From NCBI RefSeq assembly GCF_015704895.1, contig NZ_JADQWB010000012.1, positions 1-64,000 on the forward strand: a stretch of 64,000 bases of DNA, given 5' to 3'. The position numbers and the translations under genes were made by a program. Source of the DNA: Agrobacterium leguminum. GTDB lineage: Bacteria > Pseudomonadota > Alphaproteobacteria > Rhizobiales > Rhizobiaceae. The notes under the pieces were generated by a model. It was not told where the DNA came from and searched no databases. It saw only the letters and a list, made by a program, of their open reading frames with translations. Position 1 is the first letter of the stretch. Every line of letters begins with the position of its first letter. Below are positions 34,695 through 43,563 of this stretch, one piece after another.

Positions 34695-36140
34695 ATGACC
34701 ATTGGTATCGTTTCCGCGGCCTATGTTGCCGCAGCCGTTCTTTTCATCCTTTCTCTTGGCGGCCTTTCCGGACAGGAAAGCGCCAAACGCGCCGTCTGGT
34801 ACGGCATTGTCGGCATGGGTCTCGCCATCGTCGCCACCGTCTTCGGCCCTGAGATCAGCAAGGGCGTCGGGCAGTGGCTCGTGGTGCTGCTGATGCTGGC
34901 GGGCGGCTCCGTTCTCGGCTATTTCGTCGCAAGCCGCGTGCAGATGACCGAAATGCCGCAGCTTGTTGCAGCCCTTCACTCCTTCGTCGGCCTTGCCGCC
35001 GTCTTCATCGGCTTCAACGCCCATATCGAGGAAGCGCATGTCGCCTCGCTCGATGAGACCGCCCGTTCGCTGCTGACGGGCTTTTCCGCCATTCTCGCCC
35101 ACAAGACGCCGGTAGAACTGGCGATCATGAAGGTCGAGGTCTTCCTCGGCGTCTTCATCGGCGCGGTCACCTTCACCGGCTCCGTCGTCGCCTTCGGCAA
35201 GCTTGCCGGCAAGGTGGACGGCAAGGCGAAGAAACTGCCGGGCGGGCATCTGCTCAATGCCGGCGCTGCGATCCTGTCGCTCGTGCTGCTCATCATGTAT
35301 TGCAACGGCGCCGGCGCTTGGACGCTGGTGCTGATGACGCTTGCCGCCTTTTTCATCGGTTATCACCTGATCATGGGCATCGGCGGCGCCGACATGCCTG
35401 TCGTCGTCTCGATGCTGAACAGCTATTCCGGCTGGGCGGCGGCGGCAATCGGCTTTACGCTCGGCAACGATCTGCTGATCGTCACCGGTGCGCTGGTCGG
35501 CTCCTCGGGTGCGATCCTCTCCTACATCATGTGCAAGGCCATGAACCGCTCCTTCATCTCGGTCATCCTCGGTGGCTTCGGCGGCACGACGGGTCCGGCG
35601 ATGGAAATCGAGGGCGAGCAGGTGGCGATCGACGCCGAAGGCGTGGCCGCAGCGCTGAATGACGCCGACAGCGTCATCATCGTTCCCGGCTACGGCATGG
35701 CGGTGGCGCAGGCGCAGGCCGCGGTCTCCGAACTGACCCGCAAGCTGCGCGCCGACGGCAAAACCGTGCGCTTCGCCATCCACCCGGTCGCAGGCCGTCT
35801 TCCCGGCCACATGAACGTGCTGCTGGCCGAGGCCAAGGTGCCCTACGACATCGTGCTGGAAATGGACGAGATCAACGACGACTTCCCCAATACCGACGTC
35901 GTCATCGTCATCGGCTCCAACGACATCGTCAATCCGGCCGCCCAGGACGATCCGAACTCGCCGATTGCCGGCATGCCGGTTCTGGAAGTGTGGAAGTCCA
36001 AACTGGTCATCGTCTCCAAGCGCGGCCAGGGAACGGGTTACTCCGGCATCGAGAACCCGCTGTTCTACAAGGACAATACCCGCATGTTCTACGGCGACGC
36101 CAAGAAGTCGATCAACGATCTTCTGCCGCTGATCAAGTAA
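34695..36140 (+). CDS. pntB: NAD(P) transhydrogenase beta subunit
   Basis: This 481-residue protein has an N-terminal membrane domain II (about 1-260, about nine helices). Then comes the NADP(H)-binding domain III (about 290-481) with [42 protein letters not shown] and [32 protein letters not shown]. It starts 19 bp after pntA with an AGGGGACA site and forms the functional partner of PntA in the inner membrane. Confidence 0.95.
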   Translation: MTIGIVSAAYVAAAVLFILSLGGLSGQESAKRAVWYGIVGMGLAIVATVFGPEISKGVGQWLVVLLMLAGGSVLGYFVASRVQMTEMPQLVAALHSFVGLAAVFIGFNAHIEEAHVASLDETARSLLTGFSAILAHKTPVELAIMKVEVFLGVFIGAVTFTGSVVAFGKLAGKVDGKAKKLPGGHLLNAGAAILSLVLLIMYCNGAGAWTLVLMTLAAFFIGYHLIMGIGGADMPVVVSMLNSYSGWAAAAIGFTLGNDLLIVTGALVGSSGAILSYIMCKAMNRSFISVILGGFGGTTGPAMEIEGEQVAIDAEGVAAALNDADSVIIVPGYGMAVAQAQAAVSELTRKLRADGKTVRFAIHPVAGRLPGHMNVLLAEAKVPYDIVLEMDEINDDFPNTDVVIVIGSNDIVNPAAQDDPNSPIAGMPVLEVWKSKLVIVSKRGQGTGYSGIENPLFYKDNTRMFYGDAKKSINDLLPLIK

Positions 36141-36148
36141 ATGAAAAG

Positions 36149-36174
36149 GGCGTTTCCGGGAGACCGGAAACGCC
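36149..36174 (+). terminator. Hairpin after pntB, probable terminator with a weak T-tract
   Basis: An 11-bp perfect stem GGCGTTTCCGG/CCGGAAACGCC with a GAGA loop lies 8 bp after pntB. It is followed only by TTCGAATTT, so efficiency may be limited. A short remnant of a family A repeat arm (CCGTCATGCCGGACTTG) follows at about 36208-36224. Confidence 0.6.
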
Positions 36175-36312
36175 TTCGAATTTCTGAGAAACGACGATAC
36201 GTTTCGTCCGTCATGCCGGACTTGTGCGGATGCTACGGCCGCGCCAAACGGAACCGTTTCGCGGGACTTTGTCGATAGACTGCCGCCACTTCCAACTTTC
36301 AAAAGACCGCGC

Positions 36313-36837
36313 TCAAAGCACCCGGTAACGCCGGTTGAAATACATCAGCGCCTCATCGCCCGCATTGATCTTCATATCGACGACATCGCAGATCAGAATA
36401 TCATGCGTGCCGCCGTCATGCGCCTCGCGAATGCGGCAGTCGAAAGAGACAAGCGCGTCCTCCAGAACCGGCGCGCCGGTTTCAAGCACACCCCAGCTCC
36501 CGGCGGCGAAACGCTCTTCCGCCGGCGTCTTGCCGCCGAAAAGCGTGCTCAGCACCTCGTGATGGGCGGCGAGCGTGTTAACGCAGACGACGCCATTGGC
36601 CTTCACCACCCTGTAGGCGGAAGAATTGCGGTTGAGGCAGATAAGAAGCGTGGGCGGATTGTCGGAAACGCTGCAAACCGCTGTCGCTGCAAAGCCTGCA
36701 CGGCCTGCCGCCCCGTCCGTGGTGACGATATTGACCGCCGCACCGAGCCGCGCCATAGCGTTTCTATAATCGAGGCTACGCTGCTGTGCAGTCTTCGTCT
36801 CCATTTCCGCTTCCTTTTCAAGAGACATCATCTGCAT
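36313..36837 (-). CDS. rutF: FMN reductase of the pyrimidine-degradation pathway
   Basis: This 174-residue flavin:NADH reductase has the split-barrel flavin reductase features ([16 protein letters not shown] start, here [19 protein letters not shown], then [28 protein letters not shown] and [11 protein letters not shown]). It supplies reduced FMN to the RutA oxygenase. It is the last gene of the rutABCDEF operon. The ATG at 36837 has an AAGGAAGG site 9 bases upstream; starts at 36828 and 36804 are possible alternatives. Confidence 0.9.
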   Translation of the reverse strand: MQMMSLEKEAEMETKTAQQRSLDYRNAMARLGAAVNIVTTDGAAGRAGFAATAVCSVSDNPPTLLICLNRNSSAYRVVKANGVVCVNTLAAHHEVLSTLFGGKTPAEERFAAGSWGVLETGAPVLEDALVSFDCRIREAHDGGTHDILICDVVDMKINAGDEALMYFNRRYRVL

Positions 36838-36863
36838 CTAACCCATCCTTCCTTAACAGGCCA

Positions 36864-37454
36864 TCAAGCCAGCACACAGGCGTCTTCAAAGCCAAGGCGG
36901 GGCAACCGTCCGAAAAGCTTCGACGGATCGCCATAGCCGAGATTGATCAGGAAATTGGACTTCCACGTCGTGCCTGCGAAAAACGCCGTATCCACCTTGC
37001 CTTTGTCGAAACCGGACATTGCCCCGGTATCCAGTCCCAACGAGCGGGCTGCTAGGATGAGATAACCCGCCTGTAGCGTGGCATTGCGGAAGGCCGTTTC
37101 CTCGGCCACGGCCGGGCTGGAGGTGAACCACGAACGGGCATCGGCATGCGGAAACAGCATCGGCAGTTTCTCGTAAAATTCGCGGTCGATGGCAGCGATC
37201 ACGGTGACGGGTGCTGCCATGGTCTTTTCAAGATTGCCCGAAGAAAGCGCCGGCCGCAGTTTTTCTTTCGCTTCCTGGTTGCGCACGAACACGAAACGCC
37301 CCGGCGAGCAATTGGCCGAGGTCGGACCCATCTTCGTCAGATCGTAAAGCTCTCTCAGCGTCTCGTCGCCGACCGGCTTGTCAGCCCAGCCATTGTGGGT
37401 GCGCGCCGCGGTGAAAAGTGCTGCAAGTGCCTTGTCGTCGAGTGCTGTGGTCAT
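36864..37454 (-). CDS. rutE: Malonic-semialdehyde reductase
   Basis: This 196-residue nitroreductase-fold protein has the same length as E. coli RutE. Motifs are [38 protein letters not shown] and [25 protein letters not shown]. It reduces malonic semialdehyde to 3-hydroxypropionate, removing the toxic end product of uracil breakdown. The start at 37454 leaves 16 bp from the rutD stop; the ORF running on to 37598 overlaps rutD and is not used. Confidence 0.92.
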   Translation of the reverse strand: MTTALDDKALAALFTAARTHNGWADKPVGDETLRELYDLTKMGPTSANCSPGRFVFVRNQEAKEKLRPALSSGNLEKTMAAPVTVIAAIDREFYEKLPMLFPHADARSWFTSSPAVAEETAFRNATLQAGYLILAARSLGLDTGAMSGFDKGKVDTAFFAGTTWKSNFLINLGYGDPSKLFGRLPRLGFEDACVLA

Positions 37455-37470
37455 TGTCCTAAAAATCCCG

Positions 37471-38262
37471 TCAGAATGTTCGTGTTGCCGGTAGCAGAAA
37501 CTGCAAAAGCCGAGCGTTGAAAAGGTCAGCTTCGGTAATATTGACCGCATGCGCCCCGAAATCGAGAAGGCAGAGTTCGCCATGCGGCAAACCCTCAACG
37601 AGACGCAGGGAGCGGGTGTAGGGCACCAGAAGATCGTCTTTCGTGCCCACCACCAGAACCGGATTGCCGATCTCGCCGAGGCGACTATCGACGTCGAAGC
37701 CCCTCAGCGCCGCGATGCGCCGAAGCACATTCGCCCTCCCCTGAAAATGCGCGACGCCATGGGCATCGTCCCGCGCCAGCCGCTCCTGATGTTCCGACAT
37801 CCAGGCGGCCGGATAAAGAAACAGCGGCTGGGCTTTCACGAAAGCCTCAACGCCGGATTTATCCAGAAGCTCGATCCGCACATCGAAGCAGCGCCCGGAA
37901 TGCGGATCGGCCTTGCTCCAGGCATTGATCAGAACGAGCCTGTCGATGAGACCGGGCCTGCGCAGCGCGATATCGAGGCCGATCAGGCCGCCAAGCGCAT
38001 GACCCATGAAGTGGAATTTATCGAGGTTCAGCGCCGAAGCGATTTCCAGCACATCATCCGCCATCGCCGATATGCCGCCATCCAGCGGCACCTCGCCGCC
38101 AGTCCTGCCGGTTCCGCGATGATCGTAGGTGACGATCCGGAAATGATCGGAAAGGGCTTCGATCTGCGGCGTCCAATAGGCGCCCGATCCGCCCAGCCCC
38201 GATGACAGCAGGATTGTAGGCGCCTCAGGATCAGTCCGGCCATGAACCTCGAAATGCATCAT
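37471..38262 (-). CDS. rutD: RutD, alpha/beta-hydrolase-fold protein (putative aminoacrylate hydrolase)
   Basis: This 263-residue protein has [33 protein letters not shown] and the elbow [13 protein letters not shown], then [16 protein letters not shown] and [13 protein letters not shown], all shared with E. coli RutD. As in that protein (recalled sequence), alanine sits at the nucleophile position, so the lack of serine is a family trait and not decay. RutD speeds conversion of 3-aminoacrylate towards malonic semialdehyde. ATG 38262 is followed immediately by a second ATG. The gene is 13 bp from rutC. Confidence 0.9.
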   Translation of the reverse strand: MMHFEVHGRTDPEAPTILLSSGLGGSGAYWTPQIEALSDHFRIVTYDHRGTGRTGGEVPLDGGISAMADDVLEIASALNLDKFHFMGHALGGLIGLDIALRRPGLIDRLVLINAWSKADPHSGRCFDVRIELLDKSGVEAFVKAQPLFLYPAAWMSEHQERLARDDAHGVAHFQGRANVLRRIAALRGFDVDSRLGEIGNPVLVVGTKDDLLVPYTRSLRLVEGLPHGELCLLDFGAHAVNITEADLFNARLLQFLLPATRTF

Positions 38263-38275
38263 CTGCCGTTTCGCC

Positions 38276-38662
38276 CTATTTGCCGATATGGGCGACGGTG
38301 GCGATTTCCACCAGCGCATCGGGCTTTACGAGGCCGCACTGGATGCAATAACGCGCCGGCTTGTCGCCGGGGAAATATTCGGCATAGACCGTGTTAACGG
38401 CCTGGTAGTTGGCCCAGTCGGTGATGAAGATATGGTTCATGGTAACGTCCTCCATCGTGCCGCCGGCGGTTTCGATGACGGACTTGATGGTTTCCAGAAC
38501 ATGGCGGGTCTGCGCGCTGGCATCGCCCACATGCACGACATTATTGTCCTTGTCGAAGGGCAGCGTACCGGAAACGTAAACCACGCCATCGGCAAGGGTT
38601 CCCGGCGAAAAGGGAGCGATGGGCTTGCTGGTGCCGGCGGGCACGACGATCTTCTTCGGCAT
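38276..38662 (-). CDS. rutC: RutC, RidA-family aminoacrylate deaminase
   Basis: This 128-residue YjgF/YER057c/UK114-family protein has exactly the length of E. coli Rut[38 protein letters not shown] and the C-terminal [19 protein letters not shown] are typical. It is thought to act on peroxyaminoacrylate or aminoacrylate formed by RutA and RutB. AGGAG lies 6 bases before ATG 38662. Confidence 0.94.
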   Translation of the reverse strand: MPKKIVVPAGTSKPIAPFSPGTLADGVVYVSGTLPFDKDNNVVHVGDASAQTRHVLETIKSVIETAGGTMEDVTMNHIFITDWANYQAVNTVYAEYFPGDKPARYCIQCGLVKPDALVEIATVAHIGK

Positions 38663-38687
38663 TTCGTTCTCCTCTTGTGGTTGGATA

Positions 38688-39428
38688 TCAAGCGCTAACG
38701 GGTGCGGCCTGCGAGATGACGCCGCAGAAATCATTGACGGTGGCGACCCAGCCGAAAAACTTCTCGACATTGTAGACCGTCGCCTGCTGGATATAGTCCG
38801 GCCCGAGATGATGTGTGGCATCCTCCAGCATCACCCCGAAATATTCGAGATGGAAGGCGTCGCGCAGCGAGCTTTCCACGCAGACATTGGTGGCGATGCC
38901 GACGAAGACCAGATTGCGGATGCCGCGGGCGCGCAGCACGCTGTCCATATTGGTATTGAAGAAACCGCTGTAACGCGTCTTCGGCACCAGAATATCGCCG
39001 GGCTGCGGCTGCAGCTCGTCGACGATGGCGTAATCCCACGTGCCCTTTGCCAAGAGCTGGCCCTGCAGCTCCGGCCTCTTGCGCATGGTCTTCAGGGCGT
39101 TGGACTTATGCCAGTTGGGCGAACCCGGCCCGCCCGCCTCGACATAATCCTTGTCCCAGCCATTCTGGAAGTAGATGACCTGAACGCCCGCCGCCCGCGC
39201 CGCATCCAGCGTCTTCTTGATGTTGGAGATGGTGCCCTTGGCCCCCGAAATGTCGAAACCGGCCAGATCGACATAACCGCCTTCGGTCGAATAGGCGTTC
39301 TGCATATCGACCACGACAACGGCGGTCTCGCTGGGTTTCAGGGTAATCGGCTCCGGCCTTGCGGGAAGCGTCACGCTTTCCGAACGGCTTTCCGGCCCCT
39401 TGTAACCCGCCACGACGGCTTCACTCAT
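38688..39428 (-). CDS. rutB: Ureidoacrylate/peroxyureidoacrylate amidohydrolase
   Basis: This 246-residue isochorismatase-fold hydrolase has the catalytic triad D41 ([10 protein letters not shown]), K150 ([10 protein letters not shown]) and C183 ([11 protein letters not shown]). It cleaves the RutA product to carbamate and peroxyaminoacrylate. Its start codon overlaps the rutA stop by 4 bp (ATGA). Confidence 0.94.
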   Translation of the reverse strand: MSEAVVAGYKGPESRSESVTLPARPEPITLKPSETAVVVVDMQNAYSTEGGYVDLAGFDISGAKGTISNIKKTLDAARAAGVQVIYFQNGWDKDYVEAGGPGSPNWHKSNALKTMRKRPELQGQLLAKGTWDYAIVDELQPQPGDILVPKTRYSGFFNTNMDSVLRARGIRNLVFVGIATNVCVESSLRDAFHLEYFGVMLEDATHHLGPDYIQQATVYNVEKFFGWVATVNDFCGVISQAAPVSA

Positions 39429-40516
39429 TCCGCAGCCTCCAGTGCAGCCTGAACATGCGCGCGGCTCTTCATCAGCGGCTGCACATATTTGCCGAATTTC
39501 TCGACGCCTTCGAGGAAGTCGTCGAAGGTCAACATCACGCCGCCCGTTCCCGGCACTTCGCTCATCTCGTCCAGCATGGCCGCCACTTCCTCATAGGAGC
39601 CGATCAGCGTTCCCATGTTGATGTTGACCGCCGAGACGGGATTGGACATGTGCCGGACATTGGTGTCGGAGCCGGATTTGGTATCGACAGCGCTTTGCAG
39701 GCCGAGCCACTTGATCGCATCCTCATCCGCACCGGCCTTGTAGTGCTCCCATTTCGCCCAGGCATCTTCGGATTTTTCCTCGGCAAGGATCATGGTCAGC
39801 ACGACGGACTTAACCTCGCGACCGGTCTTTTCCGTTGCCGCCAGCAGCCGCTCATTGGTGGGCGCGAAGGCCTTTGGCGTATTGACGCCGACGCCGAAGC
39901 AGAAGCTGTAATCGGCGAACTTGGCCGAAAACGCCATGCCGGAGTTGGAGGAACCGGCGCAGATGAGTTTGACGTCGCCCTGCGGCACCGGCTTCATGCG
40001 GCAATCCTCCATCTGGAAGAACTTGCCCTTGTAGTCCGACTGGCCCTCGGTCAGCAATTCCTTGAGGACTGTCGTATATTCGCCGAGATATTCATAACGA
40101 TCGCCGAAATAATCGTCGCCCGGCCAAAGCCCCATCTGGCTGTATTCCGGCCGCTGCCAGCCGGTAATAAGATTGATGCCGAAACGGCCGCCGGAAATGG
40201 AATCGATGGTCGTCGCCATGCGGGCAACGATGGCCGGCGGCATGACCAGCGTTGCGGCCGTGCCGAACAGCTTGATCTTGGAGGTGACGGCGGCAAGGCC
40301 TGCCATCAGCGTGAAGGATTCCAGATTATAGTCCCAGAATTCGGTTTTGCCGCCAAAGCCGCGCAGCTTGATCATCGAAAGAGCGAAATCGAAACCATAT
40401 TGCTCTGCCTTCAACGTGATGGCCTTGTTCAGGTCGAAACTCGGTTTGTATTGCGGCGCGTTTTCTGACAGCAGCCAACCATTGTTCCCGATCGGGATAA
40501 AAACACCAACTTCCAT
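39425..40516 (-). CDS. rutA: Pyrimidine oxygenase
   Basis: This 363-residue flavin-dependent, luciferase-like monooxygenase opens the uracil ring between N3 and C4. The N-terminus ([22 protein letters not shown]), then [29 protein letters not shown] and [12 protein letters not shown], are diagnostic for RutA. It heads the rutABCDEF operon, in the same gene order as E. coli but without the RutG transporter and RutR regulator, which are not in this window. The ribosome site is AAGGGA. Two AT-rich dyads 82-143 bp upstream are candidate operators. Confidence 0.95.
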   Translation of the reverse strand: MEVGVFIPIGNNGWLLSENAPQYKPSFDLNKAITLKAEQYGFDFALSMIKLRGFGGKTEFWDYNLESFTLMAGLAAVTSKIKLFGTAATLVMPPAIVARMATTIDSISGGRFGINLITGWQRPEYSQMGLWPGDDYFGDRYEYLGEYTTVLKELLTEGQSDYKGKFFQMEDCRMKPVPQGDVKLICAGSSNSGMAFSAKFADYSFCFGVGVNTPKAFAPTNERLLAATEKTGREVKSVVLTMILAEEKSEDAWAKWEHYKAGADEDAIKWLGLQSAVDTKSGSDTNVRHMSNPVSAVNINMGTLIGSYEEVAAMLDEMSEVPGTGGVMLTFDDFLEGVEKFGKYVQPLMKSRAHVQAALEAAE

Positions 40517-40597
40517 CTTGCTGTTCCCTTTTTTGCATCAGGTGTCTCCTGACTTGGCAAAAGAGTAGCAGGTTCTGTGCCAGACCAAATAAAATAA

Positions 40598-40616
40598 TTT
40601 TATCAAATGGATAAAA
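40598..40616. promoter_or_regulatory. Candidate rut operator 1
   Basis: TTTTATC-AAATG-GATAAAA is a perfect 7-bp dyad with a 5-bp spacer, 82 bp before the rutA start codon. It stands in an AT-rich island in an otherwise GC-rich region. It does not match the E. coli RutR consensus (TTGACCA-N2-TGGTCAA). Confidence 0.5.
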
Positions 40617-40644
40617 TTTTGGAGGCGAATTATTTTTACCAAAA

Positions 40645-40659
40645 GATAAAAATTTTATC
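40645..40659. promoter_or_regulatory. Candidate rut operator 2, same half-sites in opposite order
   Basis: GATAAAA-A-TTTTATC uses the same 7-bp half-site as operator 1, now facing inward. A further TTTAATAAAATTATT follows. Repeated half-sites upstream of one operon suggest a multimeric regulator. Confidence 0.45.
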
Positions 40660-40772
40660 ATTTAATAAAATTATTTGCCTGTTTATTCGGCAAATATCGA
40701 ACGCAATCTGCGGGGAATGGGTGGCTCTTATATCGGTCGCGGAGCGCTGAACGGCATCCGAAACCCTCTCCT

Positions 40773-40887
40773 CCGTCATGCCGGCCTTGAGCCGGCATCC
40801 AGCCACGGCGCGTCTGCGCCGTGAGAGGAGCCTTTCGCGATCAAGGACTTGATCGCACTGGACCCCGGATCAAGTCCGGGGTGACGG
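40773..40887. repeat. Palindromic mosaic element, family A (copy 3, inverted)
   Basis: This copy reads in the opposite order from the one at 28302-28416: CCGTCATGCCGGCCTTGAGCCGGCAT hairpin first, then CACGGCGCG...GCGCCGTG, then GCGATCAAGGACTTGATCGC, then ACCCCGGATCAAGTCCGGGGT. All four hairpins are preserved. The element ends 91 bp before the stop codon of the heme oxygenase gene. Confidence 0.8.
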
Positions 40888-40977
40888 TGCAGGGATTTTA
40901 CGACTCAATCGAACACACACGTGCAACGGGGCACGTCTGCGCGATGAGGACAACAATCGCAAAGCTATGCCGAAATC

Positions 40978-41589
40978 TCAGACGAGGCGCTGCTGCGCAT
41001 AGGCATGCACGGCCCGGAAAGCGGCTTCCGCACCGGCGATGACCCGCTCTTCCTCTTCGACTGTCAGCGAAATTTCATCGAGCGCGGCGGTGAAAGTGCG
41101 CCAGTGCAGGCCGCGTCCTTCCGGAGCGCCGGCCAGATGGCGCGCGCCGAAGTCTTCATTCAGACCAAGCTTGGCAGCATCTTTCAGCAGGAAAGCAGCG
41201 CCCAGATTGGAGCCTTCGACCACATAAAGCCAACCCATGGCCTCCGGCAGATCGAACGGCGTTTCACCGGTGAAGCGCGGCTCCGCCGTTTCGGGAATGG
41301 AAAGGCCGAGATCGGCAAGGTCCTGCTCGATCATGGAGAGACGGCGGCGGCCCTTGAGATCGGGAAGCAGGCCATCGAGCGTCGCATTTGAAAAGAAGAC
41401 ATCGAGGTCACGATGGAAAAGATATTGCGTTTCCACGAATTTACCGAAGTTCTCCCGGCTCTCGAACGGCTTCGATGCCATGATGAAAGCATCGAGATCG
41501 CCATGCGCGCCGCGCGTCGCAGCTTTCAGGCGCTTGACGCGGCTCTGCTCAATGTCTGCTACAGGCGCTGACGGCTCCGCAATGGTCAT
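40978..41589 (-). CDS. Biliverdin-producing heme oxygenase
   Basis: This 203-residue bacterial heme oxygenase of the HemO/BphO type has LKAATRGAHGDLDAFI with the likely proximal histidine H29. GWLYVVEGSNLGAAFLLKDAA is the conserved distal-helix region, and RHLAGAPEGRGLHWRTF is near the C-terminus. It opens heme to biliverdin, CO and iron. It may serve iron release from heme or supply the biliverdin chromophore of Agrobacterium bacteriophytochromes; neither a phytochrome nor a heme importer is adjacent, so the context does not decide. ATG 41589 is preceded by AAAGGGA. Confidence 0.87.
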   Translation of the reverse strand: MTIAEPSAPVADIEQSRVKRLKAATRGAHGDLDAFIMASKPFESRENFGKFVETQYLFHRDLDVFFSNATLDGLLPDLKGRRRLSMIEQDLADLGLSIPETAEPRFTGETPFDLPEAMGWLYVVEGSNLGAAFLLKDAAKLGLNEDFGARHLAGAPEGRGLHWRTFTAALDEISLTVEEEERVIAGAEAAFRAVHAYAQQRLV

Positions 41590-41623
41590 GATGATGGTCC
41601 CTTTATCCCTAATATTCAGATTG

Positions 41624-41652
41624 CTGATAAAAATCTTTACTCCAACAGTCAA
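41624..41652 (-). promoter_or_regulatory. Possible promoter of the heme oxygenase gene
   Basis: On the minus strand TTGACT (41652-41647) and TATCAG (41629-41624) are separated by 17 bp, about 35 bp from the start codon. A small dyad TCAG-N4-CTGA overlaps the -10. The rest of the 306-bp gap to 41895 shows nothing clear beyond the leader of the next gene. Confidence 0.4.
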
Positions 41653-41895
41653 ATTTTATTTTCGCATTTATCCGCTCGCCCTGCAAAGAGCATAAGCCCG
41701 CTGTCGCCACGGTAAAGCAGCCCCCCTGCCCCTGTACAACCCTTCCATCCCAACGCCTCGCAGCATTGCCGCTCAACACACGACGAAGCGAATTCCTCGA
41801 TTCCCATCTTCCGAACAATCAAACTGCAATTACCTCTTTACAACTAACATGTCAGTGCGTTATCAATGCGCAATCACCTTCGAGGAGCATCTTAC

Positions 41896-42780
41896 TTGAC
41901 CCAGAAATTCGGCCTTTCGGCAGCCCTGACCACCCCTTTCAAAAAGGACGGAACGGTCGATATCGACGCCATGATCGCCCATGCCCGACGCTGCCTCGCA
42001 AATGGCTGCGACAGCGTGACACTCTTCGGCACCACGGGCGAAGGATGCTCCGTCGGCAGCCGTGAACGGCAGGTCATTCTTTCCCGCTTCATCGAGGCGG
42101 GCGTTGCGCCTTCCCGTCTGGTCACCGGCGTTCTGGTGGATTCCATCGAGGACGCTGCCGACCAGTCGGCCGAGGCCCTGAAGGCCGGCGCCCGCAATAT
42201 TCTTCTCGCTCCACCCTCCTATTTCAAGAATGTCGGCGATGACGGCCTGTTTGCCTGGTTCTCGGCGGTGTTCGAAAAGATCGGCAAGGAAGCACGCGAT
42301 ATTCTCGTCTACAACATCCCTTCCGTGACCATGGTGACACTGTCGGTCGAGCTGGTTGGACGGCTGAAAAAGACATTCCCCGGCATCGTCACCGGCGTCA
42401 AGGACTCCTCCGGCAACTGGAGCCATACCGAGCGCCTGCTGAAAGAACATGGCGATCTCGCCATCCTGATCGGCGATGAGCGCGATCTGGCGAAGGGTGT
42501 TCGCCTCGGCGGCCAGGGCGCGATCTCCGGCGTCGCCAATTTCCTGACACAGGAAGTCCGCGCCATGGCCGTTGACGGCAAGGACGACAAGCGCGTCGAA
42601 GATCTTGTTGTGGAACTTCTGAAATTCCCGGTTACGCCAGCGGTCAAGGTGCTGGTATCACACACGACAGGAGAAAATATCTGGGCGGATGTACGCGCGC
42701 CACTCGTCGCCATTTCGGCTGAAGACCGGCGGCGGATCGAAGGCGCATTCGACGCGCTGTTTCGCAAACAGGCCGCCTGA
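41896..42780 (+). CDS. DapA-family aldolase/synthase of unknown substrate
   Basis: This 294-residue class I aldolase of the DHDPS/N-acetylneuraminate-lyase family has the GTTGEGCS pyruvate-binding loop, Y139 (ILVYNIPS) and the Schiff-base lysine K169 (VTGVKDSSGN). A true DapA is unlikely: the gene heads a GntR/ABC-transporter/kinase cluster, so a catabolic aldolase for a 2-oxo-acid or deoxy-sugar acid is more probable. TTG 41896 has a GAGGAG ribosome site 8 bases upstream; ATG 41866 is an alternative without a good site. Confidence 0.85.
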   Translation: MTQKFGLSAALTTPFKKDGTVDIDAMIAHARRCLANGCDSVTLFGTTGEGCSVGSRERQVILSRFIEAGVAPSRLVTGVLVDSIEDAADQSAEALKAGARNILLAPPSYFKNVGDDGLFAWFSAVFEKIGKEARDILVYNIPSVTMVTLSVELVGRLKKTFPGIVTGVKDSSGNWSHTERLLKEHGDLAILIGDERDLAKGVRLGGQGAISGVANFLTQEVRAMAVDGKDDKRVEDLVVELLKFPVTPAVKVLVSHTTGENIWADVRAPLVAISAEDRRRIEGAFDALFRKQAA

Positions 42781-42801
42781 ACAGACCTTGAAAGGTTGAG
42801 C

Positions 42802-43458
42802 ATGGAAGATACCGGCGAACAGACATTGCGGGAACGGGCGTATGAAAGCTTTACGCATCACCTTCTCTCGCGCGACGTTCGCCCGGGGCAGTTCATCTCG
42901 CAACGCCGCCTCGTGGAATTGACGGGTCTGCCGCTGGGGGCGATCCGGGAGGCCATTCCACGGCTGGAGGCGGAAGGTCTGATCAAGACCGTGCCGCAGC
43001 GGGGGTTGCAGGTCGCCCATATCGACCTCAACCTTATCCGCGAGGCGTTCCAGTTCCGTATCTTTCTCGAAAAGGAGGCTGTCGCGCTCTTTACCCGCTC
43101 GGCCTCCGACGAGGCCATCGCAAAGCTCCTGAAACAGCATCGCGATATTGCCGAAGCGGCTGAAAATGGCGGGGAATCGCCGGAACTGGACGAGCATGCG
43201 CAGCAGGTGGACTGGGGCATGCACGACGCCTTCATCGATGCGCTCGGCAATTCGATCATCTCGAACGCCTACCGGGTCAATTCCATCAAGATGCGCCTTA
43301 TCAATCAGGAGCGCTTCCGCATCGCCGGCCATGTGAAGTCGGTGATGAAGGAACATCTCGCCATTCTCGAGGCCATCGAGAGGCGATCCGTCGAAGACGC
43401 CGTGGAGCGGCTGACCGCCCATATCCGCAACGCAAGGGACAGGGCGCTGGCGGTTTAG
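42802..43458 (+). CDS. GntR-family regulator with FCD effector domain
   Basis: This 218-residue protein has an N-terminal winged helix (LLSRDVRPGQFISQRRLVELTGLPLGAIREAIPRLEAEGLIKTVPQRG, about 20-70) and an FCD domain (about 80-210) with the metal/ligand residues in FQFRIFLEKEAV, DWGMHDAFID and MKEHLAILEAIERRSVEDAVERL. ATG 42802 lies 6 bases after AAAGG; a TTG at 42796 overlaps that site. It is 21 bp downstream of the aldolase gene, so it probably senses the pathway substrate and represses the cluster. Confidence 0.88.
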   Translation: MEDTGEQTLRERAYESFTHHLLSRDVRPGQFISQRRLVELTGLPLGAIREAIPRLEAEGLIKTVPQRGLQVAHIDLNLIREAFQFRIFLEKEAVALFTRSASDEAIAKLLKQHRDIAEAAENGGESPELDEHAQQVDWGMHDAFIDALGNSIISNAYRVNSIKMRLINQERFRIAGHVKSVMKEHLAILEAIERRSVEDAVERLTAHIRNARDRALAV

Positions 43459-43563
43459 GGCAATTCCGGCAGGGACTGAAGAGGGTCCTGTGCCGGGATT
43501 GCAGGAAAATAAGCAACAAGCCGGGGTGAGGAGAATTTCCGGCTAATCTGGAGGAGAACTGAC

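Noticed and set aside
34692..36302. A 536-codon open frame antisense to pntB
   Set aside because: Same composition artefact; pntB on the + strand is complete and conserved.
40570..40590. A RutR consensus operator in front of rutA
   Set aside because: Only a partial TTGGTCTGGCAC is present; the second half-site does not match.
41896..42780. True biosynthetic dapA (lysine pathway)
   Set aside because: Context is a catabolic transporter cluster with its own GntR regulator; the family is broad and includes many non-DapA lyases.
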